DNA of 64,000 nt, taken from positions 1,240,001 to 1,304,000 of the forward strand of contig CADEFN010000001.1 of assembly GCA_902826615.1 (NCBI GenBank), written 5' to 3'. The notes under the pieces are model-generated. The model saw nothing but the letters and a program-made list of their open reading frames with translations. It was not told where the DNA came from and searched no databases. The position numbers and the translations under genes are program-made. The stretch comes from an uncultured Gemmatimonadota bacterium (lineage in GTDB: Bacteria; Gemmatimonadota; Gemmatimonadetes; Gemmatimonadales; Gemmatimonadaceae). Of the stretch, positions 1 through 9,246 are shown piece by piece; the stretch's first letter is position 1; the number at the start of each line of letters is the position of its first letter.

Positions 1-1870
1 GCACCTCGGCGGCATCAATGATGTTGTCTGCCAGGTCGGAGTCATCACCCGCGGCAATCTTGCGCGCCACCTTGCGAGCGGCTCGCCCGATCTCGCGCTC
101 CAGCTGCCGCACACCGCTCTCGCGCGTGTACTGCGACACCACGGACATCACGGCATCGTCGGAGAAGGCGACCTTGCGGTTGCCAAGCCCCGACTCCTCC
201 AGCTGCCGCGGAATCAGGTACTTCTTGGCGATCTCGGCCTTCTCGCGTTCGGTGTAGCCACTGAACTCCACCACTTCCATACGGTCGAGCAGCGGACCCG
301 GGATGTTCTGGATGAAGTTGGCGGTCGCAATGAACAACACTTCACTCAGGTCGAATGGGACGCCGAGGTAGTGATCGGTGAAGGAGTCGTTCTGCGCAGG
401 GTCGAGCACCTCGAGTAATGCCGACGCCGGGTCACCCTGGAACGACTGGCCGAGTTTGTCGACCTCGTCGAGGAGGAACACCGGGTTCTTGGTGCCGGCC
501 TGCTTCATGCCCTGGATCACACGCCCCGGCATGGCGCCCACATACGTGCGGCGATGTCCGCGAATGTCGGCTTCGTCGCGCGCGCCGCCTAACGCCACCC
601 GCACATACTGGCGGCCGAGTGAACGCGCAATCGACTTGGCGATCGATGTCTTGCCCACGCCCGGCGGGCCGGCAAAAAGAAGGATCGGCCCCTTGGCCAT
701 GGCTCGCGCCTTCGCCTCGGTGGCGTTGGTGATCCGCTCATCGCCATCACCCGAGGGGTGCAGCGTGGGGGTGGCATCTTCCCGGGCGCCCTTGAGACGC
801 GATGCAGGAAATTCCCCGGTCTTGGACACCTCCTCCGCCACCTGCTTGGCGCGGAGCTGGCGCACCGCCAGAAACTCCAGCACACGATCCTTCACGTCCT
901 GAAGGCCGTAGTGATCTTCGTCCAGGACCGTGTCGGCATTATTGAGGTCGAGCTGGTCGTCCGATCGCTTGCCCCACGGCAACTCGGCAATCCACTCGAG
1001 ATAGGTGCGGATCACCTGTGCTTCCATGGACTCGCGACCAGAACGCTCGAGACGCCCCAGCTCGCGCTCCACTTCGGCGCGGGCGTCCTTGGGGAGCTCG
1101 AGCTTGTTCAGCTTGTCCCGCAGCTCCTGCACTTCTTTTGACTGGTCGTCGTCGCCCAGCTCCTTCTGGATGGCCTTGAGCTGCTCACGCAAGAACATCT
1201 CGCGCTGGCGCTCGCCCAGTTCCTCCTGGACCTGCGACTTGATGTCTTCCTGCGCTTCGAGCATGCCGATCTGGCGCTGCACATGCACCAGCACGCGCCG
1301 CAGCCGCTCTTCGACACTCAGGGTTTCCAGCAGTCCCTGCTTTTCGGGTACGGTGAGATCGATGTAACCAGCCACGAGGTCGGAGAAACGCCCCGGGTCC
1401 TCGACCGAATCGAGTACCTGATGGACGACTTCTTCGGGAAGGCCGCGCTTCTCGCCCAGTTCCTGCGCACGCTCGCGGGTTTCCTTGTGAAGGGCCTCAA
1501 ATGCGGCGTCCTGATTGTTGAGGGGGCTCATTTCCTCCGTCGGGAGGATGACGGCATTCAGGTAGCCGTCGCCCATGCTGTACTGCAGGGCCGTGGCACG
1601 CTGCTCACCCTGCAGGAGGAGCTGGACACCACCCAGACCGCGCTGGATCTGGCCAATGCGGGCGATCACGCCCATGGAATAGAGGATGTCCGCAGTCGGC
1701 TCGTCCGTGTTGTCCTTCTGAGCCACGGCAAACACCAGCCGGTCTCCCTTCAGCGCGGCTTCGATCGCCCGCAGTGTTCCGGGCCGACCAGCGGCAATGG
1801 GATTGGTGACCCCGGGGAAGATGACGGTGCCCCGGAGGGGGAGGACTGGGAGTGTTTGACGCTGCGACAT
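1..1870 (-). CDS. lon: ATP-dependent protease Lon (C-terminal part beyond window edge)
   Basis: Cytosolic AAA+ protease that degrades misfolded and regulatory proteins. The ATG at 1868-1870 begins MSQRQTLPVLPLRGTVIFPG, a typical Lon N-terminal substrate-binding domain. A coiled-coil region follows, then the ATPase with Walker A GPPGVGKT, Walker B FLLDEVDK and the Lon-typical DIRGHRRTYVGAMPGR. About 623 codons are visible; the proteolytic domain with the Ser-Lys dyad lies off the left edge, so its integrity cannot be judged. The gene is divergent from the kinase at 2163. The 292-bp spacer shows no CIRCE or clear heat-shock promoter that I could recognise. Family assignment is certain. Confidence 0.97.
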   Translation of the reverse strand, partial: MSQRQTLPVLPLRGTVIFPGVTNPIAAGRPGTLRAIEAALKGDRLVFAVAQKDNTDEPTADILYSMGVIARIGQIQRGLGGVQLLLQGEQRATALQYSMGDGYLNAVILPTEEMSPLNNQDAAFEALHKETRERAQELGEKRGLPEEVVHQVLDSVEDPGRFSDLVAGYIDLTVPEKQGLLETLSVEERLRRVLVHVQRQIGMLEAQEDIKSQVQEELGERQREMFLREQLKAIQKELGDDDQSKEVQELRDKLNKLELPKDARAEVERELGRLERSGRESMEAQVIRTYLEWIAELPWGKRSDDQLDLNNADTVLDEDHYGLQDVKDRVLEFLAVRQLRAKQVAEEVSKTGEFPASRLKGAREDATPTLHPSGDGDERITNATEAKARAMAKGPILLFAGPPGVGKTSIAKSIARSLGRQYVRVALGGARDEADIRGHRRTYVGAMPGRVIQGMKQAGTKNPVFLLDEVDKLGQSFQGDPASALLEVLDPAQNDSFTDHYLGVPFDLSEVLFIATANFIQNIPGPLLDRMEVVEFSGYTEREKAEIAKKYLIPRQLEESGLGNRKVAFSDDAVMSVVSQYTRESGVRQLEREIGRAARKVARKIAAGDDSDLADNIIDAAEV

Positions 1871-2162
1871 GATTCTCTACGGCTACGGTGTGGTACAGGC
1901 GTTGAACCAGGATGAACCTCTCCTTCGCACATCCCGCGCTCCTGTTTTACGCCACCATGACCGGTTGTGCAACTTCTGCGTGCCAGACTGACGTAGTAGA
2001 GCCTGCCGAACGCGCAGGTTCATGTGTCTAAGGCATGGTTTCACGGACCTTGCGGGTTGGGATGGACTGGTCCGGCGTAACGCTCGAGCGCCTACCCCGG
2101 CGTTTGGGCCGGTGCTACACTTCGGTTCTCGTATCTCCCTGACGATTAATCACTTGTGACTG

Positions 2163-4106
2163 GTGCCTGACCCCCTATTTCCGGCATCCGACTCGGACCT
2201 TCGTACCCACGTTGCGCGTGTGCTCAACGACAGTTACGAGCTGGACCGTGAGATCGGACGGGGCGGCATGGGCATTGTCTACCTGGCCCGCGACCGGCGT
2301 CTCAAACGCTCGGTCGCCATCAAGCTCCTCCCGCCAGAACTCGCCTTCCGTCCGGAAATCCGGTCGCGCTTCCTCAAGGAAGCCGAAACCGCGGCGCAGC
2401 TGAGCCATCCCAACATCGTTCCGATCTATTCGGTTGATGAGCGGGAAGGGTTGGTGTTCTTCGTCATGGCCTACATCGATGGAGAGAACCTCGCGGTGCG
2501 ACTGCATCGCGAAGGCGCCATGCGGCACGACGAAGTGCGGCGCATCATGGTGGATGTCTCCCGTGCGCTTGCCTACGCCCATGATCGCGGCGTGGTCCAT
2601 CGGGATATCAAACCCGACAACATTCTCCTCGATACTGATGGCCGTGTGATGGTGACGGACTTCGGTATCGCACGCGCCATTACCGAAGGGGCCGACGCTC
2701 GGCTCACCGCAACGGGAATGGCGATCGGTACCCCGGCCTACATGTCACCCGAGCAGTCGATGGGTGAACGCACGGTCGATGGGCGCAGCGATCTCTATTC
2801 GTTAGGCATCGTCGCCTACCAGATGCTCACCGGCGACCTGCCATTCAACGCGTCGTCGACGCCGGCGCTGCTGGTGAAGCACCTCTCCGAGGCACCGCCC
2901 CCGATCGTGGAACGCTGCCCGACGCTTGAGCCCGACCTCGCCACTGCGGTGATGCTCCTGCTCGAGAAGGAGCCCGCCAACCGGTTTGCCAGCGCGTCCG
3001 AACTGGCGAGCTCCCTCGAGTCGCGTCAGCTCCCGGCGGGGCGTAACATGCCGACGGTCAAGCCGGCCGCTCCCCTCCGCGCTCCGCTTGCGGCGCCCGT
3101 ACCCGCTCCGGTTGTCGACGCCTCCTGGGTCACGGAGGTGACGGAAGAGGATGTGCGACGATGGAATGACCCGGCGGTTGTGGCGTTCCGTCGCAAGGCG
3201 GCGCCCTGGGCATTTTTCGGCGTCGCCGCCACCATCCTCACCGTGTTTGGCGCGACCGACGACCTGATGGGCATCTGGTCGCTCTGGAGTGTCTACATCG
3301 CCTGGAAGTACGCCAAGCTCTGGACTGACGGCTACGATTGGCGCGATGTGATGCGTGAACCCAAGGGCCGCATGTTGTTTGATGTGGTCGCGGAATGGGC
3401 CGACTCCATTCGCGCCCTCTGGGACCCGAACAAGCGCGCCGACATGCGTGAGCGTGAACGCATCAAGGTGCAGAATGTGGCCGCTCTGGGACACGCGCCC
3501 CGCGCGATGTTTCCACCCAGTGCCTCTCCGGGCCGCGGACGTCCGCTTTCCGGACTTGGAGCGTACGCCGGCACGGTGCAGGAGGCCGCGCGGCATCGCG
3601 AGGACATCGTGCGAATCCTGCAAACCCTGCCCAAGCGCGACCAGCAGGCGATTGCCGATGTGCCGGCCAGTGCCAAAGCGCTCTACGAAAAAATCGAAGG
3701 GCTCGCTCTCAGCATTTCCGAGATGGAACGCAATCTCCCGGATGGGTCGTCGGCCGGTGTGGACGCCGAGATTGCCCGACTCGAGTCGGAGGCCAATCCG
3801 CTCGACACAAAGGCCAGCGAAGAACGCGTGCGTCGGCTCGCGGCCCTCAAGCGGCAGCGGCGTGCCTTTGCCGATGTGGGCGGCAGGGCCGCCTCACAAC
3901 GCGAAAAGCTCGAGAGTTGCGCCCTCGCCCTCCAGAACATGCGGCTCGATGTCGTGCGGCTGAAAGCAGGGTCGCAGACCCTCGACCACATCACGTCGGT
4001 TGCCGAAAAGGCCGTGGCGCTCGCCCGCGAAGTCGATACCGCCATGTACGTGAAAGACGAGATGTCGAAACTGGCGGGCCGCAGCTCCGGTAGTGCCAGA
4101 CGGTAG
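2163..4106 (+). CDS. PknB-like serine/threonine protein kinase with two membrane segments
   Basis: Hanks-type kinase, 647 aa, GTG start. The kinase domain (about residues 25-290) is complete: Gly-rich loop GRGGMG (32-37), catalytic Lys54 in VAIK, Glu73, HRDIKPDN with Asp148, DFG at 166-168 and SPEQ at 195-198. After a Pro/Ala-rich linker come two hydrophobic segments (about 348-364 and 369-387). These are followed by a charged helical C-terminal region ending near a motif MRLDVVRLKAG. No PASTA or other extracellular sensor is visible; the short loop between the membrane segments implies mostly cytosolic domains. Kinase 4140-6119 follows after 33 bp and is a clear paralogue, so the two are probably co-transcribed. 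Substrate unknown. Confidence 0.92.
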   Translation: MPDPLFPASDSDLRTHVARVLNDSYELDREIGRGGMGIVYLARDRRLKRSVAIKLLPPELAFRPEIRSRFLKEAETAAQLSHPNIVPIYSVDEREGLVFFVMAYIDGENLAVRLHREGAMRHDEVRRIMVDVSRALAYAHDRGVVHRDIKPDNILLDTDGRVMVTDFGIARAITEGADARLTATGMAIGTPAYMSPEQSMGERTVDGRSDLYSLGIVAYQMLTGDLPFNASSTPALLVKHLSEAPPPIVERCPTLEPDLATAVMLLLEKEPANRFASASELASSLESRQLPAGRNMPTVKPAAPLRAPLAAPVPAPVVDASWVTEVTEEDVRRWNDPAVVAFRRKAAPWAFFGVAATILTVFGATDDLMGIWSLWSVYIAWKYAKLWTDGYDWRDVMREPKGRMLFDVVAEWADSIRALWDPNKRADMRERERIKVQNVAALGHAPRAMFPPSASPGRGRPLSGLGAYAGTVQEAARHREDIVRILQTLPKRDQQAIADVPASAKALYEKIEGLALSISEMERNLPDGSSAGVDAEIARLESEANPLDTKASEERVRRLAALKRQRRAFADVGGRAASQREKLESCALALQNMRLDVVRLKAGSQTLDHITSVAEKAVALAREVDTAMYVKDEMSKLAGRSSGSARR

Positions 4107-4139
4107 TAGTCCACCCAGAGGCAACCGAGTCCCGACCCC

Positions 4140-6119
4140 ATGTCTGATGTCCTCCGTGAACGTGTTGCCGTCGCCCTGGGCGATGCATACGAGGTAGGGC
4201 TCGAAGTGGGACGTGGTGGCATGGGTGTGGTCTACCGCGCCACCGACCGCAAACTGCGTCGAGAAGTCGCCATCAAGGTGCTGCCGCCGGAGCTTGCCTA
4301 CCGTGCCGACGTCCGGCAGCGCTTTCTCCGCGAGGCACAGACCGCCGCCCAGCTCAGCCATCCCAACATCGTGCCCATCTACGCGGTCGAGGAGCGCGAT
4401 GGGCTCGTCTGTTTCGTCATGGCGTTGGTGGACGGTGAAAGTCTGGCCACGCGAATCGTTCGCGACCGGCAGATGTCGATCGACGAAACGGTCCGGATTC
4501 TCACCGAGGTGGCCGAGGCGCTGGGTTATGCCCATACCCGCGGAATCGTCCACCGGGACATAAAGCCCGACAACATCCTGATCGACCGGGTTTCGGGTCG
4601 CGCCATGGTGACCGACTTCGGCATCGCGCGTGCCGCCGAAGGCGAGTCGCGCCTGACGCTCACCGGAGTGGCCGTCGGAACGCCGGCCTACATGAGCCCC
4701 GAACAGGCCATGGGTGACGCCGAGATCGATGGGCGATCGGACCAGTACTCGCTGGCAATCGTTGGCTACCAGATGCTCTCGGGTTCGCTCCCGTTTCAGG
4801 CGGCAAACACCCCGGGCATGCTGATGAAGCACATCAGCGAGCAGCCACGCCCGTTGGTGGAATCGCGCCAGGACGCACCGCCATGGCTCGTGCATGTGCT
4901 GAGCACGGCGCTCTCCAAGAAACCCGCGGAACGGTTCACCAGCGCGCTGGCATTCCGTGACGCCCTGGCCACCAAACAGACCTCGTTCCCAGACTTTTCC
5001 CGGCCCACTGCCGGTTCCGCTGCGCCGGATCTCCGTGCCTCATCGGCGTGGAAGCACTCCGTCCCGCGGGACGCGGTCGAAGTGGCTCGGCAGCGCGTGC
5101 AATCGGCGCCGCGTCCCCTTCCCGCGCCGATACCGCCCTCCGCGGGGCGTGATGCCGTGGAGGCCGCGAATGGTGGACGCGCACCGGTTCCGTCGTGGAT
5201 GCCGCCCTCGTGGCGTGATACACGCCGGCAATGGGACGACGAAGGTCGCGTGAGTCGCCGCGGACGTCGCGGTGGCGATGAATCCATTGCGGCGTTCGAC
5301 CAGCTCCCGGTGATTGAGCGCATCCGGCGTTTTCGCCGCAAGGCCACCAACAACATGGTGACCATCGCCATGCTGGCGACGATCAACATGGTGTTTTCGC
5401 CGGGGTTCCTCTGGTTCCTGTTTCCGGCCATCGCGATGGGCTTTGACCTGCTGCGACGGTTTGGGTCGCTGCACGATGACGGCGTGACGTGGAAGGAGAT
5501 CTACGGTCCCGAGGCACGCCGCCAGCTCGCGAACGCGGCACAGGAGCGCCCGATGCTGGCAGCGGCTGGACGAGCGGATGCGGCCTCGTCGCTGGCGCCT
5601 CCTGAGGTGCTCGACGGACCACATGGTGCCGCTATCCGGCGGGCCGCATCGGACCGCGCGGGGATCCGAGAGGCGGTCAACAAACTCGGGAAGGCAGACC
5701 GGGAGATGATTCCCGATGTGCTGCCCACCGTCGACGCCCTCGTGGAGCGCGTGGTGTCCGTGGCGGGGGCCCTGCACCGGATTGATGAAGACGTGCGTCC
5801 CGGCGTGCTCGAGGACCTCGACTCCCGGATCGGCAATGCACGCGCGCAACCCGAGTCACGAGAGCGTGATCAGCGCATCGAACTCCTCGAGCGTCAGCGG
5901 ACCACGCTTGCCGATCTGGCGTCGCGGCGAGAAACCCTCGTGGCCCAACTGGAAAGTGCGTCGCTGATGCTGCAGAGCATGCGCGTCGACCTCATTGCCC
6001 TGCGCTCGGCCGGTGTGCAGTCGGCCATTCAGGACGTGAGCGGGGCCACCCAGGAAGCCCGCGCCCTGTCGCGCGACATCGCCAACGTCCTCGACGCCGC
6101 CCGCCAGGTACGCGGCTGA
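4140..6119 (+). CDS. PknB-like serine/threonine protein kinase, tandem paralogue
   Basis: 659-aa Hanks-type kinase starting at ATG MSDVLRERVA. All catalytic elements are present: GRGGMG (24-29), Lys46 in VAIK, HRDIKPDN with Asp140, DFG at 159-161 and the APE-like MSPEQ. A long Pro/Arg-rich linker (about 280-390) leads to a hydrophobic pair around 402-440. A helical C-terminal module contains MRVDLIALRSAG near the end, matching the C-termini of the kinases at 2163 and 36513. The stop lies one base before the stop of the convergent gene at 6121. Tandem duplication with the upstream kinase is evident from the near-identical kinase domains. Substrates and signal unknown. Confidence 0.92.
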   Translation: MSDVLRERVAVALGDAYEVGLEVGRGGMGVVYRATDRKLRREVAIKVLPPELAYRADVRQRFLREAQTAAQLSHPNIVPIYAVEERDGLVCFVMALVDGESLATRIVRDRQMSIDETVRILTEVAEALGYAHTRGIVHRDIKPDNILIDRVSGRAMVTDFGIARAAEGESRLTLTGVAVGTPAYMSPEQAMGDAEIDGRSDQYSLAIVGYQMLSGSLPFQAANTPGMLMKHISEQPRPLVESRQDAPPWLVHVLSTALSKKPAERFTSALAFRDALATKQTSFPDFSRPTAGSAAPDLRASSAWKHSVPRDAVEVARQRVQSAPRPLPAPIPPSAGRDAVEAANGGRAPVPSWMPPSWRDTRRQWDDEGRVSRRGRRGGDESIAAFDQLPVIERIRRFRRKATNNMVTIAMLATINMVFSPGFLWFLFPAIAMGFDLLRRFGSLHDDGVTWKEIYGPEARRQLANAAQERPMLAAAGRADAASSLAPPEVLDGPHGAAIRRAASDRAGIREAVNKLGKADREMIPDVLPTVDALVERVVSVAGALHRIDEDVRPGVLEDLDSRIGNARAQPESRERDQRIELLERQRTTLADLASRRETLVAQLESASLMLQSMRVDLIALRSAGVQSAIQDVSGATQEARALSRDIANVLDAARQVRG

Positions 6120-6120
6120 C

Positions 6121-6648
6121 CTAACGCGGTGCTTCGCCGGGGACCCAGCGTTCCCCGCCTAACGCGTAGCCGACACCGCCGCCCACCACCACGCCGATCG
6201 CCAAGCCGATCGGGGCTCCCTTGAGGAAGTCCTGGAAGGTCGGGTTCACCTCGGGGGCCTGCCCGAACCCGATCAGTGCCGCGCCGATCGCGCCGCCAAT
6301 CAGCATCCCTTTGATGGTCGCCGATCGCGTGGTGCGGCCCGCGCTCACCTCGATCTGCTCGATGGCCGCAGTCCGGACCCGCACGCGGCGGTATTGCTCC
6401 ACCAGCACCGGACCCATCTCAAAGCCGAGCCGACGCCGGACACCCGTGGTGTCGAGCACCATCTCACCCGCTTCGAGCGAGTCCACACGGCCCACAAACC
6501 GCTCCCGACGGAGCGATGGCGCCGAGATGCGCACCCGCGTGCCAACTCCAACGGATTGCAGCAGCGGCGCTGATACCTGCTGCGCCCCCACGGCCGTGGT
6601 GCAGGGAAGACTCACCGCCACCACCATCAGAACACGATGCAGGTTCAT
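6121..6648 (-). CDS. secreted or envelope glycine-zipper protein, function unknown
   Basis: 175 aa with an N-terminal signal peptide (MNLHRVLMVVAVSLPC...) and a likely cleavage site VGA|Q before Gln23. The middle part is predicted beta-rich. Two Gly/Ala-rich hydrophobic stretches near the C-terminus (MLIGGAIGAALIGFG and IGLAIGVVVGGGVGYALGG) resemble glycine-zipper membrane inserts. It is the last gene of a minus-strand operon: its ATG overlaps the stop of the TPR gene by 4 bp (ATGA). I do not recognise a named family; a periplasmic or outer-membrane-associated protein is the most that can be inferred. Confidence 0.75.
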   Translation of the reverse strand: MNLHRVLMVVAVSLPCTTAVGAQQVSAPLLQSVGVGTRVRISAPSLRRERFVGRVDSLEAGEMVLDTTGVRRRLGFEMGPVLVEQYRRVRVRTAAIEQIEVSAGRTTRSATIKGMLIGGAIGAALIGFGQAPEVNPTFQDFLKGAPIGLAIGVVVGGGVGYALGGERWVPGEAPR

Positions 6649-6968
6649 TCCGACTCCTCCAGGGACGCCAGGCGGTCACCTAGTTCGCTCGCCATACCGG
6701 GGTGACCAAACCGGTGCGATGCCTCTATTCCGAGCTGCAGTGCTTCACGTGCTTCTTCTACCCGGCCAAGCGCCACGAGCGCCTCGGCGTGGCGGCCATA
6801 GCCGTTTCCCTCGTCGTCGTACGAGGCCAGATACGCCCGCAAATGTTCCTCGGCCTCGGCAAAGAGCGAGGCCTTCAATGCTTCGTTGGCCAGGCCAAAA
6901 CGCGCGAGTGCGTTGCCGGGATTCCGCGCCACCATCGCGCGAAAGGTCTCAAGCCGTGTGTCCGTCAC
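6645..6968 (-). CDS. small TPR-repeat protein
   Basis: 107 aa starting at GTG (VTDTRLETFRAMVARNP). The sequence NPGNALARFGLANEALKASLF followed by EAEEHLRAYL and a second A-LGRVEEA unit gives two to three tetratricopeptide-type helical hairpins, a protein-interaction scaffold. A longer open frame extends upstream, but the GTG at 6968 overlaps the hydrolase stop by 4 bp (GTGA) and begins exactly where TPR-like sequence starts, so this start is preferred. It is the middle gene of the three-gene minus-strand operon with 4-bp overlaps on both sides. A cytosolic adaptor is likely; the partner is unknown. Confidence 0.8.
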   Translation of the reverse strand: MTDTRLETFRAMVARNPGNALARFGLANEALKASLFAEAEEHLRAYLASYDDEGNGYGRHAEALVALGRVEEAREALQLGIEASHRFGHPGMASELGDRLASLEESE

Positions 6969-7780
6969 GTAAACAGCAGTCGAGAGAGGAGTGCAGCCAG
7001 ATGCTCGGGGGTTTCCTCCGGAAGGCAGAACCCCGAACCCGGAAGAACTTCCAAAGTAGCATGCGGCAGGGTGCGGACGAGCTGAAGTGCGTCTTCGTGA
7101 CTCGTGATCGCGTCGAGATCCCCCCATATGACAGTCGAGCGGGCCGTTACCCGAGTAAGATCGGGAACGCCCTCGCTTCGATCCCGTCCGAGTGCGAGCG
7201 CCTGGGCGCGAAAGACGCCGTAGCCGCCGTTGGTGTATGGGAGAAGAAACTGCTCAGCGCTGTGAAGACCCCGAGCCTCGTCGAGATAACAGCGCTTGAT
7301 GGACATGGCGACCAGTCGCGCACTCCAGTCGGTGGCAACGCCCGGAAGCGACAGCGTGCGCCATTCCAGGGTGCCTCCGATCGGGGAAGGCCAGTCGGAA
7401 GGGGACCCAGGCGAGATGAGCACCAGTTCGCTGACGGCCGCAGGCGACTGGGCGGCAAGGCAGAGAGCCACCGCTGCGCCATAGCCATGACCAACGACGC
7501 ACGCACGCGAAACACCGAGAGCCTGGAGCAGGTGTCCAATCCGCCGGCCATGTGCGGCTACCGAAAAGTCCGAGTCAGGGGGTGGATCGCTACGGCCGCA
7601 TCCAGCGAGATCCACTACGATCGCGCGTCGGCCCTGCGGCAGCATGGGTGTGAGCGCGCCCCACGTATGGGACGAACCCGGGAACCCGTGAAGGAGCACA
7701 ATCGGGTCTCCCTTCCCACGCGTCCCCGCAGCGTAGCAATACAGCCGCGTTCCTCCGACATCGATGAACTCGCCGCGCAC
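6965..7780 (-). CDS. alpha/beta-hydrolase-fold protein lacking catalytic Ser and His
   Basis: 271 aa with a clear alpha/beta-hydrolase fold: oxyanion-hole HGFPG (31-35), the strand VVDLAGCGRSD, a nucleophile-elbow position at 97-101 and the acid-strand IWGDLDAIT (about 218-225). The elbow reads GHGYG, with Gly99 where Ser or Asp is expected. The C-terminal position where the catalytic His normally sits reads PGSGFCLPEE, with Phe251 in place of His. The Gly codon is GGC, one base from AGC. The protein is therefore probably a non-catalytic fold or uses an unusual mechanism. It is the first gene of the operon with the TPR and glycine-zipper proteins. Confidence 0.85.
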   Translation of the reverse strand: MRGEFIDVGGTRLYCYAAGTRGKGDPIVLLHGFPGSSHTWGALTPMLPQGRRAIVVDLAGCGRSDPPPDSDFSVAAHGRRIGHLLQALGVSRACVVGHGYGAAVALCLAAQSPAAVSELVLISPGSPSDWPSPIGGTLEWRTLSLPGVATDWSARLVAMSIKRCYLDEARGLHSAEQFLLPYTNGGYGVFRAQALALGRDRSEGVPDLTRVTARSTVIWGDLDAITSHEDALQLVRTLPHATLEVLPGSGFCLPEETPEHLAALLSRLLFT

Positions 7781-7931
7781 ATGTCCTCCAAACTGGAACT
7801 GAACCTAGCAACTGCGCAGTACTAGCGGTGCCGCTCAGAATCGATATCGTTACGCCGCCAGAAACCCTCGGCGTAGCGGAAGCATGGTAAAGCTATGCTG
7901 GCAAACAGTTTAACCTGACTTTCCCGGCACG

Positions 7932-9083
7932 ATGCAGCTGCTCGATGATGATGGTGATCTTCCTCCGGCGCCTCCGGCTCCGCCGCCGCCACCACCACCT
8001 CCGCCGCCTCCTCCACAGGTAGACTTCCCTGGCGGCTGGCTGCTGGATAACGCGACATCATCAGTGCAGTACAGGATCATCAAGGAACTCCTCGATGGTT
8101 CTGAGACCCCGCCGAAGGCCAGCGCGCTCGCCTTCTCCAACGCCGAGGCGATTCGTCTGGCGGTTGTGCAAAGTGTCGACGGGATCTGGAACAACGCGAT
8201 GCTTGCCGTGCCTGACAACGGATCGCGCAAACCCGAAAAGAGTGTTGGCACCACCACGGCCGTCCATCGCCTCCTCGAACTCGGCTGGGACAAGGACGCC
8301 CCCCCGTTTCAGGCTGCGAGGCGCCCACTTTTCAGGCTACTGGCAGAGGACACCGATCCCGGTTTCCTGTACGAACTGGCGGCGAACGGGCGCGACAGTG
8401 AGACCGTCGCCTGGTCTCGCGGGCAGCTGCGCGGGGCGGCCGCTGCCGCTCTTGCGCATGCTGGCTACGAGCTCGACCCGCGTCTTCGCGGGGCGGCGCA
8501 GCGCCTGCTCGGGCGTGTCGACGAATACATCGCCTCACCGTTGCTCGACGACCCGTGGGTGAAGTTGGGGGGCACGCACGCACTCGCGCCCGACGCATTC
8601 CCGCCCACGCTCCACATCCTGATGATGCTGGCCTACATGCCGGCGTACCGCATTGAGCACGACGATCTCATTGATCGGCTGGCGCTCTACTTCACCCGCC
8701 CGCTTCCGCGTCATGCCCCGGCGCAAGCGCTCGGCGCGCGAGCCCTCCCAAGTCCGTATGTACTGCTGGGAGATCCGCTCAGCACCCGTACCGTCGCCGA
8801 CGGCGACATGTCCTTCACCCTCTATTGGCTGGAGCTGGTAGCTCGCCTTGGCCTGCTCAAGCGTCACGAGGGATGGGAACGCCTTTTCACACGCTTGCTC
8901 GACGACCGCGACCGCGACCTCGTCTGGCGGCCAGCCAAGACTCAGCTCAGTGAGTCTGGTCGGGATGTCACCTGGCCCTTCCGGGACCTGCAGGGGCGTG
9001 GTGAAGCCGGGCTCGAAGTCGAGGTCACCTTCCGTCTGGCTCTCATTGCTCGTTTACTGGGGTATACCGTCGAGTTCGTCTGA
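7932..9083 (+). CDS. hypothetical helical protein with N-terminal polyproline tract
   Basis: 383 aa from ATG MQLLDDDGDL. Residues about 11-28 are almost entirely Pro, including an unbroken run of a dozen, which would require EF-P for efficient translation. The rest looks mostly helical, with a repeated rhythm of Leu/Ala-rich segments (YRIIKELLDGSETPP, HRLLELGWDKDAPPFQAARR, LRGAAAAALAHAGYELDPR). This resembles the alpha-toroid architecture of prenyltransferase/terpene-cyclase-like or squalene-cyclase-like repeat proteins, but no DDTA or DXDD motif is present. I do not recognise a family. A strong hairpin follows 109 bp downstream. Monocistronic as far as can be seen. Confidence 0.75.
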   Translation: MQLLDDDGDLPPAPPAPPPPPPPPPPPPQVDFPGGWLLDNATSSVQYRIIKELLDGSETPPKASALAFSNAEAIRLAVVQSVDGIWNNAMLAVPDNGSRKPEKSVGTTTAVHRLLELGWDKDAPPFQAARRPLFRLLAEDTDPGFLYELAANGRDSETVAWSRGQLRGAAAAALAHAGYELDPRLRGAAQRLLGRVDEYIASPLLDDPWVKLGGTHALAPDAFPPTLHILMMLAYMPAYRIEHDDLIDRLALYFTRPLPRHAPAQALGARALPSPYVLLGDPLSTRTVADGDMSFTLYWLELVARLGLLKRHEGWERLFTRLLDDRDRDLVWRPAKTQLSESGRDVTWPFRDLQGRGEAGLEVEVTFRLALIARLLGYTVEFV

Positions 9084-9191
9084 GCACGGTCCCACCTGAA
9101 CGGTAGGCGGCGACGTCTCGGTCGCCGACACCGGACCTGGTCGCTGCTCCTAACGTGAAGCTGCCGGTTATTGACTGACCACTCGTCGCGA

Positions 9192-9223
9192 GAAGGGAGA
9201 AGGCGCACTAGTCTTCTCCCTTC
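9192..9223 (+). terminator. perfect 11-bp inverted repeat, probable transcription terminator
   Basis: GAAGGGAGAAG (9192-9202) pairs perfectly with CTTCTCCCTTC (9213-9223) around a 10-nt loop. The downstream tract ACGTTTGCC is only weakly T-rich, so it may terminate inefficiently or act as a leader structure for the hydrolase gene that starts 24 bp later. Confidence 0.55.
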
Positions 9224-9246
9224 ACGTTTGCCTCACGCCAGACGCT

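Noticed and set aside
1871-2162. CIRCE or heat-shock sigma promoter upstream of lon
   Set aside because: No TTAGCACTC-type inverted repeat or CCCCAT-type -10 found in the spacer; only a weak TTGCAC/TAAAAC pair on the minus strand.
2802-4895. Long minus-strand open frames opposite the two kinases (2802-3623, 3894-4895)
   Set aside because: They mirror high-GC kinase coding sequence and encode Arg/His-rich protein without any domain.
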